NCBI GenBank assembly: GCA_963854835.1
Contig: OY978525.1
Location: 79,010,628 to 79,074,627, forward strand
Reading direction: 5' to 3'
DNA length: 64,000 nucleotides
DNA from: Megamerina dolium
Taxonomy: Eukaryota; Arthropoda; Insecta; Diptera; Megamerinidae
Positions 23,957 through 36,185 of this stretch are shown here, piece after piece (position 1 is the first letter of the stretch; every line of letters starts with the position of its first letter). The notes below the pieces were generated by a model. It was not told the DNA's origin and made no database searches. It saw only the letters and a program-made list of their open reading frames with translations. The translations under genes were made by a program, and so were the position numbers.

Positions 23957-24542
23957 TAAAAAACGTAACAATACGATAGTAACATACATAATGGGTACGC
24001 AGATATAGATAAATAGTGAAATATGTACATTTAAATTTGAAATATAGTAAACGAATCGGAATGCAATAAATGATAATAAAATCTGCACCCAGGTTCGAAT
24101 CATTTTTTTTATTTACAATACGATATGTATGCACATATCGTTATAGCGATAGAGTGTACGTGCGAATATGCAAATAGCAGCCACACATGCCTCACAGTCA
24201 GACACAAACTGAAAATGTTATATTTTTCATGTTATTACGCGCTCCCGTCTACATTAGAAAACCAAGAACTGAATCTCTTTTAAAATAGTCACATATACCA
24301 ATGCAATTGCTCAATAGATATGCACGGCGCCTTTAACAAAAAACGCGTTATGATTTATTCTCGCCAAAAATGTTCATCTCTGTCAGGTGGTGCTATTTAA
24401 ACGACAACCGACAATATCTATAACCACTTCTATTTGAATTTTCCACTGAAATAGATTGTGCACAGATATGTAAAAAAATACAAAAATGATTGAAAGCAAA
24501 TAGGAAGCAAACGGAAAAGCAATAAAATAAAAACATAAATAT

Positions 24543-24980
24543 TGTAACGAGTATCGATAGTTGATTACTCATCACTATTGTGACTGACTCTATTGGCAGC
24601 ATCGAAACGAATGTCAACAAAAAGAAATAAGCGATAACCAGAACAAGCCAACGAGAAAGGAAGAGAAGAATCTCGATAAAGGAAGATTCTGGGGTGTTGC
24701 CAACAGAGTATAAATAGAGCCAGTGTTGAGAATTGACAATCAATCTAATTCCGAACGTGATTGCGAAAACATTGATACAGAGGCAAAAGTTGCAAGTACA
24801 TTTAAGTGTTATAGTAAATAGTTGATTGTAAACAGAGTTGATTGTAAATAGAGATTATTAAATAAATTGCTGCTGTATATAGTTGTATAAAATAAGTGTT
24901 GCAGTTATTATTAACAGAATCCAGTGATCGAACAAGGTAATTCAAATAGAATTAAACGTTCACAGAATAAAAACGTAACA
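24543..24980 (+). promoter_or_regulatory. G1 5' LTR with promoter
   Basis: Starts TGTAACGAG and ends CGTAACA (imperfect TG...CA ends). A TATA box, TATAAATA, lies at 24709-24716, and an AATAAA signal lies about 150 bp further on (near 24860). U3, R and U5 cannot be delimited without transcript data. Confidence 0.85.
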
Positions 24981-24982
24981 AT

Positions 24983-25000
24983 TGGTGTCAGAAGTGGGAT
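24983..25000 (+). promoter_or_regulatory. Primer binding site, tRNA-Leu type
   Basis: TGGTGTCAGAAGTGGGAT starts two bases after the LTR. From memory it complements the 3' end of a fly tRNA-Leu, as in mdg3-like elements. It is conserved in G3, G4 and G5. Confidence 0.75.
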
Positions 25001-25009
25001 TCTGTAAAG

Positions 25010-26437
25010 ATGGTGAAAATTGACCAACTAAAAGTGGACCAGCTTAAAAAGCTGTTGGTAGAGATGAATCTATCGTCATCAGGTGCAAAGGCAGAACTGC
25101 TGGTGAGGCTGAGGCAAGCTATGGAGGCTAAGGGAATTAATGTAGAAGAACATGAGTTCTTCGAGGAAGCCGATATACAAGCAGTTGTGCACGCTGAGGA
25201 AGAGAGCAAGGTAGATTCGAGTGGTCAACTCATGGAATTTATGAAAACCATGATGCAACAGCAGCAACAACAGTTACAACAAAATGCTTCTCGCATTGAC
25301 TCCAAGCTTCAAGAACATTCGGCTGAATTGCGTATGAAAATCCAAGAAGGTTCGTCCCGCCAAGAAAACGCTATAGGAGAATTCCAGAAAACAATTGACT
25401 ACAAGTTTCAAGAACATTCGGCTCGCCAAGAACACGTCATCGAAAATCTACAAAAAGGAATTGAACTTAGATTTCAGGAAATTTCCGGAGCTATTAATGA
25501 CAAAGTCACAGAGCTGAAAGAACACGTGGATGAGTTGGATGATAAGCTGAAAGAACATGTCGACGACTGGGAAGATAAGTTCGAGAAATTACAGCACGAA
25601 CTCAATCAACTAAAAATAAATGGACCAGCCACATCAGTGATTAGAGATTCAAGTACAATCAAACTAAAGTCACCAACATTTGACGGAAGCACGCCATTCA
25701 ATATCTTCAAGCTTCAATTCGAGACAACAGCGTCGAAGAATCAATGGGATGATAGCGACAAGACTGCTGCTTTAATAGTCGCATTAAAAGGTAATGCTTC
25801 CGAGGTGTTACAGATGATTCCAGAGAAAGATCGTGGTAGCAATCAGTCACTGATGGACACACTCCAGCGAAAATATGGAAATGAATACAAGAGTCAATTA
25901 CATCGAGTGGAATTGAGATCGCGAGTGCAACGGAGTAATGAGAGCCTTCAGGAATTCGCTTCCGATATTGAGCGCTTATGTCATCTAGCGTTCTCCGGTA
26001 ATTCGGAAGAGTTCGTCGAAAAAATAAAAATAGAGGCATTCATAGATGGCATACGTGATGGAGAGACAAAGCGTGCCCTAGTCATGTCACCCAGGAATAC
26101 TTATGCCGAAACAGTCAGTAGTGCCTTGACGTTTGAAGCCGCCAGTTTCATGTGTCGACCAATGCCACGGGTACGCCAATTAGAAACAGAAACAACAGAT
26201 CTGGTTGAAGTAGTGCGTCAGGCAGTAAAATCAGTAGTTCAGCCTGAAGGAAGAACAACAGGTCGACGCGAAAACAAGTTTACTGGTAAGTGCTTCATTT
26301 GTGACAAACCAGGACACATGGCGCGTGACTGCCGTCTACGACGAAAGCGATCAAGATCGAATTCTCCAGGAAGACAAAAGAAGGAGAATAAGGTGGATAG
26401 CGATCGCTCCACTAACACAAATCCATCGTTAAACTAA
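25010..26437 (+). CDS. gag: G1 Gag
   Basis: 475 residues, ATG start 10 bp after the primer site. Residues about 4-40 form a SAP-like DNA-binding motif (a VDQLKKLLVEMNLSSSG segment followed by KAELLVRLR). Residues 60-205 are a heptad-rich coiled coil built from variable repeats. The capsid-type region follows (FNIFKLQFE, EFASDIERLCHLAF). A zinc knuckle CFICDKPGHMARDC precedes a basic tail. Gag would package the RNA and form the particle. The stop is TAA, embedded in the -1 frameshift signal. Confidence 0.9.
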   Translation: MVKIDQLKVDQLKKLLVEMNLSSSGAKAELLVRLRQAMEAKGINVEEHEFFEEADIQAVVHAEEESKVDSSGQLMEFMKTMMQQQQQQLQQNASRIDSKLQEHSAELRMKIQEGSSRQENAIGEFQKTIDYKFQEHSARQEHVIENLQKGIELRFQEISGAINDKVTELKEHVDELDDKLKEHVDDWEDKFEKLQHELNQLKINGPATSVIRDSSTIKLKSPTFDGSTPFNIFKLQFETTASKNQWDDSDKTAALIVALKGNASEVLQMIPEKDRGSNQSLMDTLQRKYGNEYKSQLHRVELRSRVQRSNESLQEFASDIERLCHLAFSGNSEEFVEKIKIEAFIDGIRDGETKRALVMSPRNTYAETVSSALTFEAASFMCRPMPRVRQLETETTDLVEVVRQAVKSVVQPEGRTTGRRENKFTGKCFICDKPGHMARDCRLRRKRSRSNSPGRQKKENKVDSDRSTNTNPSLN

Positions 26438-26470
26438 ATCGAGTCAGTTCAGCGGGGCGTGAACTGACTC
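26428..26470 (+). promoter_or_regulatory. Candidate -1 frameshift signal, G1
   Basis: Slippery heptamer G TTA AAC in gag phase at 26428-26434, gag stop at 26435-26437, a 6-nt spacer, then an 11-bp perfect stem (GAGTCAGTTCA / TGAACTGACTC) with an 8-nt loop. A -1 slip enters the pol frame, which has no ATG before the protease. Confidence 0.75.
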
Positions 26471-29400
26471 CAACAGTGGGTTGCCCCATCATTCACATTT
26501 CACAACTACAGCGTGTGCCAAGCAGCTTGACTATTGATGGAAAATTGGACAATATGGAATTCATGTTAACCCTGGACACTGGTGCATCACATTCTATAAT
26601 CAAGAGCGATTTGGTAAAGAGGTTTGAGCCTTTAATGGGAATAAAATTGCGTACAGCAACGGGTGAGGATGCACAAATTCTGGGCAAGATAAAGAAACGA
26701 GTATCTATTGGAAATTGCACATGGGAACATGAATTCATTGTGGCCGACATCATCGATGACGTAATAATTGGTGTTGATTTTATGATTGACAACGGATTTA
26801 CGTTAGATTTGAATCAACGGATACTACGTTATGCAAATGTCGAACTACCATTGAACATCGGTTACAAGCGTAGTGGGAACATCAAACGAGTACTGGCATG
26901 TCAACGCCAAGAGGTTCCAGCAAAATCAGAAGCGGTGATATGGGCACAGATGAATGTGGATGATGGGACAGGCAAGTTGTGGCTGGTGGAAGCAGATAAA
27001 GAAATAACGAATAAAAACATCATACTTGGTAGGACGTTAGTAGAACCTAAAGAAAATGGAATAGTACCGGTGCGAATTTTAAATCCAACTAATACATCTA
27101 CAGTTGTGAAGAAAGGAATGGTGATTGGTCATTGCCAGGAAGTTACTGCCATAGTAGACTGCGAAAAGGGTTCGTCAATAAAAAGTGGAAGATCAGGAAC
27201 TGTCAGAGTGGAAATAAAAGCACAGATGGAAGAATGGGCAGGCGTGCTTACCAACCAGCAAAAAGAAAAGGCTTTACAACTATTGGAGAAGTACAGTTCA
27301 ATCTTTTCTTCAAATGGAAAAACTGGAGGACGAACAACCATCGTGAAGCATCACATTGACACCGGTGATTCTAGACCAATTCGTCAAACACCACGACGAG
27401 TTCCATTGACCAAAAGAGACGAAGCCATTAAGCTGATTTCCGATATGCAGAAACAAGGTGTTATTGAACCATCAGCGAGTCCATGGAGTTCACCAGTTGT
27501 GCTGGTAAAGAAGAAGGATGGAAGTACTCGATTCTGTGTGGATTACAGAAAGCTAAATGATATTACGAAAAAAGACAGCTATCCACTGCCAAGAATCGAT
27601 GACACTCTGGACACACTATCTGGTGCGAAGTGGTTCTCAACTCTTGATTTGCAAAGTGGCTACTGGCAAGTGGAACTTGGTAAGGAAGACAAAGAGAAAA
27701 CAGCTTTCAGTATTGGCGATGGTCTATGGCAATTTACAGTTATGCCATTTGGCTTATGCAATGCGCCAGCTACTTTTGAACGTTTGATGGAGCGTGTACT
27801 CAGAGGACTACACTGGAAAACGTGCTTGGTGTACCTCGATGACATTATTGTGATGGGAAAAGATTTTAACGACCACCTGGAAAAGTTGAAAGAAGTATTT
27901 GAGCGTATACAATCAGCAGGGCTTAAACTGAATATGAAAAAGTGTTCACTCTTCAGGCGAGAAGTTAAATATCTTGGTCATAAAGTAACAACAGAAGGGG
28001 TACATACCGACGAGGAGAAAGTAGCAGCAGTTCAAGAATGGCCTATTCCGTCGAATCTTCACGAGCTAAGAAGCTTCCTAGGCTTATGTACCTAATATAG
28101 ACGATTTGTTCCTGGATTTGCAAACATCGCCAGCAGTCTGCATGAGTTAACAAGAAAGAACAAACCATTTGTATGGGGCGAAGACCAACAGAAAGCATTC
28201 GAACAGCTGAAAGAAAAACTCTGTTCAGCACCAATATTAGCGTATCCAGTACCTGGTCAAAAGTTTGTGTTGGACACAGATGCGAGTGGCTATGGAATAG
28301 GTGGTGTGCTCTCTCAGATCATAGATGGGCAAGAAAAAGTAATAGCATACTACAGTAAAATCCTGTCGAAGTCAGAAAGAAATTACTGTGTCACACGAAG
28401 AGAGTTGCTCGCAATACTGGAATGTGTAAAGTATTTCCATAAATACTTGTACGGTCAGTCATTTCATCTACGAACTGACCACTCAGCGCTAAGGTGGTTA
28501 TTGCAATTTAAAAACCCAGAAGGACAATTGGCGCGCTGGATTGAAAGGCTGCAGAGTTATGATTTTACCATCGAACATCGTAAAGGAGGACATCACGGCA
28601 ACGCGGATGCTCTATCTCGTCGTCCTTGCAAAATGGAATGTAAACATTGTTCTCGAGTGGAAAGCAAGGAGCACATTGTCGACATACGACTTACGAATAT
28701 ATTGCCGGAGGAGTCATGGACCACCGAACGAGTGCAAGAAGATCAGCGGAACGACCCAGATCTCGTAAAGATTATGGAATACAAGGAGCAGGGCATACGT
28801 CCAGATTGGCAAGAAATGGCTAATGAGAGTCCAATAGCAAAGGCATACTGGGCGCAGTGGCAAAGCCTGCACTTACGAGACGGATGTTTATTCCGAGCAT
28901 GGGAAAGTGTGGATGGAAAAATCACTAATGATCTTCTAGTGGTACCCAAGGCGAGAATAAATGAAGTGATAGCTGAGTATCACAATGCCTCCAGTGGAGG
29001 GCATTTGGGAATCACCAAAACCGTCGGGAAAATAAAGAACCAATTTTATTGGGTTGGATGTCATGACCATGTCGCTGATTGGATTCGGAAATGTAAGCAA
29101 TGTGCAATGGCCAAAGGTCCCACTAAGAAAAGTCGAGGTAAGATGCACCAATACACCGCGGGTGCTCCATTTGAGCGAATTGCTATGGACATAGCTGGGC
29201 CATTTCCAATAAGCAACGCAGGAAACAAGTATGTTCTGGTGGTTATAGAGTACTTCAGTAAATGGCCTGAAGTATACCCCATTCCAAATCAGGAAGCTAG
29301 TACAGTTGCGGATGTATTCGTCAACCAATGGGTTACTCGTTTTGGTGTACCGATGGAGTTACACTCAGACCAAGGTCGAAATTTCGAATCAGTTGTATTC

Positions 29401-30021
29401 CAAGAGATATGCCGTATGCTGGGTATATACAAAACTCGTACAACACCTTTGCATCCACAATCTGATGGCATGGTAGAACGATTTAACCGTACCTTGGAGG
29501 AATATTTGAGAAAAGTCGTAGATAAATACCAAAGAGACTGGGATGTACATATACCAATGTTCCTCATGGCATATCGATGCGCACAACATGATACGATGGC
29601 TACTACACCGGCAATGGCAATTTTTGGAAACGAGTTAAGACTGCCAGCTGATTTAAAATTTGGAGTTGTAACACCAACGAGATCAACCGAAGGTAATTAT
29701 ACTAGCGAAAAGCGGGAACAGTTGGATGAAGTATATCGGTTCATCAGAGAGCGGTCGCAGATGATAAGCGATAAGATGAAGGCCAGGTATGACTTGAAAG
29801 CAAATTCAAAAGGGTTCTATGAAGGAGAGCTTGTAATGCTTCATAATCCACAACGAAAGAAAGGCCTGTCTCCTAAACTACAGACTCATTGGGAAGGAGC
29901 ATATGAGATTATAGCAAAGATAAATGACGTAGTGTATCGCATTCAACGTGCCTGGAATAAAAGAGCAAAGTTTAAAGTAGTGCACTTGGAGCGACTTGCG
30001 CCATATCGAGGGGAAGTATAA
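26438..30021 (+). pseudogene. pol: G1 Pol with premature stop
   Basis: Same layout as the intact G4 Pol: protease (LDTGASHS), reverse transcriptase (VYLDDIIVMG), RNase H (LDTDASGYG), integrase and GPY/F-like end. A TAA replaces a Tyr codon at 28093-28095, between RT and RNase H (the LCTYYRRF region). This leaves protease plus RT on one side and RNase H plus integrase on the other. The integrase end reads GAY rather than GPY, and an integrase DYFSK is EYFSK. The rest of the frame is open, so the loss is recent. Confidence 0.9.
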
Positions 30022-30059
30022 AAACTTGTTCGGGACGAACAAGGTTAAGAGGAGGGCAG

Positions 30060-30497
30060 TGTAACGAGTATCGATAGTTGATTACTCATCACTATTGTGA
30101 CTGACTCTATTGGCAGCATCGAAACGAATGTCAACAAAAAGAAATAAGCGATAACCAGAACAAGCCAACGAGAAAGGAAGAGAAGAATCTCGATAAAGGA
30201 AGATTCTGGGGTGTTGCCAACAGAGTATAAATAGAGCCAGTGTTGAGAATTGACAATCAATCTAATTCCGAACGTGATTGCGAAAACATTGATACAGAGG
30301 CAAAAGTTGCAAGTACATTTAAGTGTTATAGTAAATAGTTGATTGTAAACAGAGTTGATTGTAAATAGAGATTATTAAATAAATTGCTGCTGTATATAGT
30401 TGTATAAAATAAGTGTTGCAGTTATTATTAACAGAATCCAGTGATCGAACAAGGTAATTCAAATAGAATTAAACGTTCACAGAATAAAAACGTAACA
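30060..30497 (+). mobile_element. G1 3' LTR
   Basis: 438 bp, preceded by the polypurine tract AAGAGGAGGGCAG (30047-30059). It reads identical to the 5' LTR. Confidence 0.95.
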
Positions 30498-30501
30498 ATA
30501 T

Positions 30502-33096
30502 TAATAGCCGTGGTTGTAAACCTTTTTTTTATTGCTGGAAGGAAAAAATTCGTTGCTGATTATAATAGAAAATTCGAAGTAAACACTAATGATCTGATCA
30601 AATTTTTTGGTTGCTGAAGTTTGTAACCTTTTAAATTGTTGGGTGGTAAGAAGGTTTTGCTAGTAACAACGGCGTGATTGCTATAGCGAACAACAACCAG
30701 AACTGACTATCGAGTAACTGTTCATTTTGGAAATCATTTCTTATTTTGTATTTCTAACAACAACAACAAATATATCGTTGAAGCAATCAAAAACTGAAAT
30801 CATCTATTCAAACCACCAACATAAAACTAAACAGATGAGGTAATAACACCACCTATATTGCTTTGCATCATAATATCCATTTGATATTTACAGAGCGGTA
30901 AGATGCAATTTTTTGTTTTTATATTATTTTATAGCAATTTACTTAAAATGCTGTCTTTCTCTTATTTTAGATAAAAGGAGAAATTCCGACAATTAGAAAG
31001 TGTGCCTTAGGATGTGGTATATCAGCGCATGTTTATGCTACCAAGCGCGGAACAGTAGCCTGAATACAAGCAATACCTATTTCATATTGAATACAAATTT
31101 TAAATCAGTAGAAGAAACAACAAAAAAAAAAAATAATAACAATTAATTGTACTGTCGGTCCCTTGTTCATTTGAACTAGTCCAATGAGTTTTTTGATACA
31201 CTCCACACCAAAGTTTAAAGTACACTTAAGATTTTTATTTCGTAGTAGGAACTTTTACAACTTTTCCACATATCAAACATTTAGAAAGCATGTACTTTTA
31301 ACATCACTTATTTCTATTAAAAATACATTATGAAGCACTTTCAAGAATAAAATTGGAAAAAACGCCAATTTTGTGGATGAGCCCATCTTAAGAGGTGAAA
31401 ATAGACGGTAATAGCCTAGACAGACGGCAGCCTAATTCCGGATTACCTAGTTAATTCGAATCAACTCGGGCATTAACTGCAGCTAATCCGCATAAACTCT
31501 ATGAGTTAATTTTCAAAATAAAAGAGGATTAGGGCAATTTGCGATGGCAACACTGCTGAAAATTGTCTATTGTGAATTTTTCTCCATCCATTTTACAAAA
31601 TATTAGGTGTGTTCGCTAACGAAAAACTTTCAACAATTGTTTACAGTTTTCAACATAAAAAGTGTTGGCGAACAAATAAATCCAGCTGTCAATTATGAAC
31701 GGTGAATGTCAATTTAGAAGTTTCTGATAGTTTTCAGTTCACGTACTTCTTGTAGATTTTCTCATATCGAGAGTGATAGATGACAGAAATTGATAGTGAT
31801 AGTAATGTAAGTGGACAGACCTAATAAAACAGCAATCAACCGTTTAGTTAATCCGCAATACTGTCGTCTGTCAGGTTATTATTATATTCGGATTAAGTGC
31901 GCCGGTAATCCGGAATTAGGCTGCAGTCTGTCTAGGCTATAAGTATGCTAATATACGGTGCACACAAACCACAGCTGGCACAAAATATTCATCAAAATAT
32001 ACTCCAATTCTATACTCCATCGATGTAAATCTCTGTAAATGTCACATCGATGTAAATCTGTAACATTGTTCTACAACAAATAAAGAAATTAAATAATTTT
32101 CTTCACAAACATGTGCGAACATAACAAATAGAAACCACTCACCATCACTACAACTCACAGCTATTGTATCAGTTTCTAGTTTAGTCGCATCGCCGGAAAT
32201 TGTGTTTTACCACATTATTTGTGTAAAAGGGCTTAAAAATCAGTATTATAAATATATTAATACATTGCTTTAATTAAATAAATAAATATGCACACTTACC
32301 GAAATCCAAGTAAACGAAAATAAATACTTCAAAGAAATGCCAAATGTATGGTGAAATGAATTTAATGATGCACGTGGTTGTGTTTTAATAATATTTTACA
32401 CATATGAACTTATTTACACGTAGGACTAGTAAATGCTAAATAATATACATTTTTGCAAATATAATAATATACGTAATATAATATATACGTATAATATATA
32501 CGTAAATTGTGCGGATTTTTAATAGTTTTATAAATTTATGCATTAACTTTAATATGACTGCAACAATGCAGTAAAATCCATTCACCATTAATGGTGTTCT
32601 CGATTTTCACAGGTGGAAAAATAATCTCTTTATAATAGTACTAAATGTTTTCTGATTTTCATAATTATAGAATTTTAGTGCAATATAACGTAAAACAGTA
32701 AACGTTGTAACTAGTTTGTGTTTATTTATTTTATTATTCCGTAAAATTAATTGTGTTTAATTGCATATATATTAATATATTACAACTACTTTTCATACCT
32801 CTCTCACCCAGAGAATTTCCATTTTCTATATGAATTTTTTCACACGCATTCTATCTGTGAGCTCACCACCTATTGTTGTTATTTCTTTACTCTCTGGACA
32901 TTTTTGTCTACAGGTCAGCGTTGTCTTTTCACATACCCTTTCAACTTAAAATTGTAATGGTAAAAAGATATGAAAAGTAGTAGAAAAGTAGTTGTAATAT
33001 ATTAATATATATGCAATTAAACACAATTAATTTTACGGAAATTAAAATAAAATACCAAATAAACACAAACCAGTTACAACTTGTACTGCTTTACGT
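30502..33096 (+). repeat. Repeat R, copy in unit 2
   Basis: This continues the repeat broken by G1 (its first part is 23970-24538) and is nearly identical to 18240-20500. It includes the same acceptor-like site and 30-codon open stretch (about 30972-31064). It carries MITE B2. Confidence 0.85.
31412..31939 (-). mobile_element. MITE B2, full length (528 bp)
   Basis: TAGCCTAGACAGACGGCAGC ends; TAA duplication at 31409-31411 and 31940-31942. The right end has a GCAGTCTG variant shared with B1. The interior is opposite to MITE A. The inverted repeat R copy at about 41265 has the empty site, with a single TTA. Confidence 0.9.
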
Positions 33097-33100
33097 CATA

Positions 33101-34407
33101 AAGGGTTATCCATTTCGCGGTTTCAAAAGTATAGGGCTAGAATTCGACATCTGTCAAACTGAGTTGTTAAAACAATTTCTTTCTTTTTCAGTTCAAAGTC
33201 TGACATTTGCGATCGCTTAACTATCGCTTAACTATCGCACAACGCATTAAAATTGTAAAAACCTACTACTAAAATGGTGATTCTGCCACAGCCACATATC
33301 GTGCTTTAAGAGGAGATTATGGTTTACATAATCGTCCAACTACGCAAGCAATTGGCAAAATTGTGAAGAAATATAAAGAGACTGGATCGGTTACAGATAT
33401 TATAAGGCCTGTGCATCATCGTTTCGCTCGTACCACCGAAAATATCGCTGCTGTAAGTGAAAGTGTTGCCGAAGACCCGAATGTGTCGATTCCTCGTCGT
33501 TCTCAGGAATTAGGACTGTCTTACGGCACATTATGGCGTATTTTGCATTTGGATTTACAACTACATCCATATAAAATCCAGCTCACACAACAACTGAAGC
33601 CAGCTGACCATTCACAACGTCGTAGATACGTCGAATGGGTGCTTGAACAACAGGTGGTGGATGGCGATTTTTCGAACAAAATTTTCTTCAGCGACGAAGC
33701 ACATTTCTCACTCGGTGGGTATGTTAACAAACAAAATTGTCATATTTGGGGTTCTGAGAATCCTCAAGTAATTGAAGAGAGGCCACTACATCCACAAAAA
33801 GTCACTGCTTGGTGCGCTCTTTGGTCCGGAGGTGTGATTGGACCTTACTTCTTCGAAAACGATGATGGAACGACTGCCACCGTCAATTCGGAGCGTTATG
33901 GTCATATGATAACCGACTTTTTTTTGCCTGCTATTGAAGAATACGACTTAGAGAATATGTGGTTTCAACAAGACGGTGCCACATGCCACACAACTCGAGC
34001 GAATATGGCTTTATTGCAAGAGAAATTTTCTGGCAGCGTAATTCCTCGTCGTGGCGATATCAAGTGGCCACCAAGATCATGCGATTTGACACCGCTTGAT
34101 TTTTTTTGTGGGGCTACGCGAAAGACCGTGTTGATGCAGATAAACCTTTAACTCTTGAGCACCTAAAAACCAACATTCGTCACGTTATGGCTGAGATACC
34201 GCCCAATATGTGTCAAAAAGTGGTCGAAAATTACCTCAAAAGGATCGATGCTTGCAACAATTCGCGTGGTGGTCATTTTAATGATGTAGTATTTCACAGA
34301 TAATGTCAACGTTCAAACTTTATAATAAAAAAAAATATCATGATAAAAAATATTTTATATGTGTTTTACTTACATTTACTTTTGAAACCGCAAAATGGAT
34401 AACCCTT
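33101..34407 (+). mobile_element. DD41D mariner, copy 2
   Basis: Same inverted repeats and TA flanks as copy 1, at the same relative position in unit 2; 1,307 bp. Its transposase (33207-34303) shares the lost start codon and the T-run frameshift with copy 1. It also has an extra nonsense codon (TACTAA) near 33268, so it is an independently decaying duplicate. Confidence 0.9.
33207..34303 (+). pseudogene. DD41D mariner transposase, copy 2
   Basis: The open part starts near 33363. All three catalytic Asp residues are visible (FFSDEAHF, FQQDGATCH, LTPLDFF), with the 41-residue spacing. Three lesions: no ATG, a stop in the first helix-turn-helix, and the shared frameshift before the WGYAKD segment. 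Few substitutions separate it from copy 1. Confidence 0.85.
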
Positions 34408-34632
34408 TATTTCACTAAAATTCTCTAATTCACATTCAATAGTGTTGCCAGGTTCTCAAATATAAAAAAGCTAGATCGGCTAGATCGGCTAAAAAAGCTA
34501 AATGGACCAAAAAATTTGCGGATGCACCAGCATACACGTGATTGAAGTAAAACTTCTTAAAAACCCAAATCAGCTATTAACACCACCTTGTATGAATTCA
34601 CCTAGCAAATATTTCATAAGTGGAAAGACTAA

Positions 34633-35125
34633 TAGCCTAGACAGACGGCAGCCTAATTTCGGATTACCGAGTTAATTCGAATTAACTCGGGCATTAACTG
34701 CAGCTAATCCGCATAAACTCTAGGAGTTAATTCTCAAAATAAAAGAGGATTAGGGCAATTTGCTATGGCAACACTGCTGAAAATTGTCTATTGTGAATTT
34801 TTCTCCATCCATTTTACAAAATATTAGGTGTGTTCGCTACAAACAACTTTCAACAATTGTTAACAGTTTTCAACATGAAAAGTGTTGGCGAACAAATAAA
34901 TCCAGCTGTCAATTATGAACGGTGAATGTCAATTTACAAGTTTCTGATAGTTTTCAGTTCACGTACTTCTTGTAGATTTTCTCATATCGAGAGTAAGTGG
35001 ACAGACCTAATAAAACAGCAATCAGCCGTTTAGTTAATCCGCAATTCTGTCGTCTGTCAGGTTATTATTTTATTCGGATTAAGTGCGCCGGTAATCCGGA
35101 ATTAGGCTACCGTCTGTCTAGGCTA
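34633..35125 (-). mobile_element. MITE C2 (493 bp)
   Basis: Unit-2 copy of MITE C1, with the same ends, TAA flanks and interior deletion. Confidence 0.9.
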
Positions 35126-35705
35126 TAAGAGTATGACGGTAATACATCGTACCAGGTTTTTTTGTTTTCTTTGGCCATTATTGATGATTTTAACTGTCTA
35201 TGGGGACTTTTGATCATTCCATTATATTGTGGATGGTATGGAGTAGTATTTATCATTTGACTTCCGAAAAATGTAGTTAATTCAATAAATAATTTAAACA
35301 TAAATTGAGTTCTTAATTCAGTTGTTATATTAAGAGGTACGCCAAAATGAGAAATATTTATATTCACGAGAAAAGATTTCTGCTACAGTAGGAGCCAATA
35401 TATTTTTAATCCGATAAACTTCTGGCCATCGAATGTTCCTATCTATAATAATCATAAATATCGATATTCTTTTGAAGGCGGTAAAGATTCTACAATATCC
35501 ATGTGAATATGTTCGAAACGACCTTTTCGAATACTTATTTTCGAAACTGGTAATTTAGTATGTCTATTTGCCTTACTCCAGTATGTGCTGTGCCATGAAG
35601 CTTTGTAAAAATAAATTTACGCCAACTACCAGGGATATAAGATCTAGCGATAGTAGTTTTAACTCGTTATCATTTTGTTGTTCTTGATAAAGCATTTTTA
35701 AATTT
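35126..35705 (-). pseudogene. Relic integrase of second Gypsy, unit 2 copy
   Basis: Counterpart of 22531-23110 with the same substitutions at catalytic positions. Its left side abuts MITE C2 and its right side abuts the G3 LTR at an ATAT. Confidence 0.65.
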
Positions 35706-36185
35706 ATATTGTTACGTTTTTATTCTGTGAGCGTTTAATTCTATTTGAATTACCTTGTTCGATCACTGGATTCTGTTAATAATAACTGCAACACTTATTT
35801 TATACAACTATATACAGCAACAATTTATTTAATAAACACTATTTACAATCAACTCTGTTTATAATCAACTATTTACAATAACACTTTAATGTACTAGCAA
35901 CTTTTGCCTCTGTATAGATGTTTGCGCAGTCACGTTCGGAATTCGATTGATTCTCACTTCTCAACACTGGCTCTATCTATACTCCGTTGGCAACACCCCA
36001 GAATCTTCCTTTATCGAGATTCTTCTCTTCCTTTCTCGTTGGCTTGTTCTGGTTATCGCTTATTTCTTTTTGTTGACATTCGTTTCGATGCTGCCAATAG
36101 AGTCAGTCACAATAGTGATGAGTAATCAACTATCGATACTCGTTACACTGCCCTCCTCTTAACCTTGTTCGTCCCGAACAAGTTT

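Larger units (their letters stand above)
24543..30497 (+). mobile_element. Gypsy G1, full length, one nonsense codon in pol
   Basis: A complete Ty3/Gypsy element of 5,955 bp inserted into repeat R of unit 2, with a 4-bp duplication ATAT (24539-24542, 30498-30501). Unit 1 provides the empty site. LTRs 24543-24980 and 30060-30497 are each 438 bp and look identical by eye. The order is LTR, primer site, gag, frameshift site, pol, polypurine tract, LTR, with no env. Pol is interrupted by a single in-frame TAA at 28093. Confidence 0.95.
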
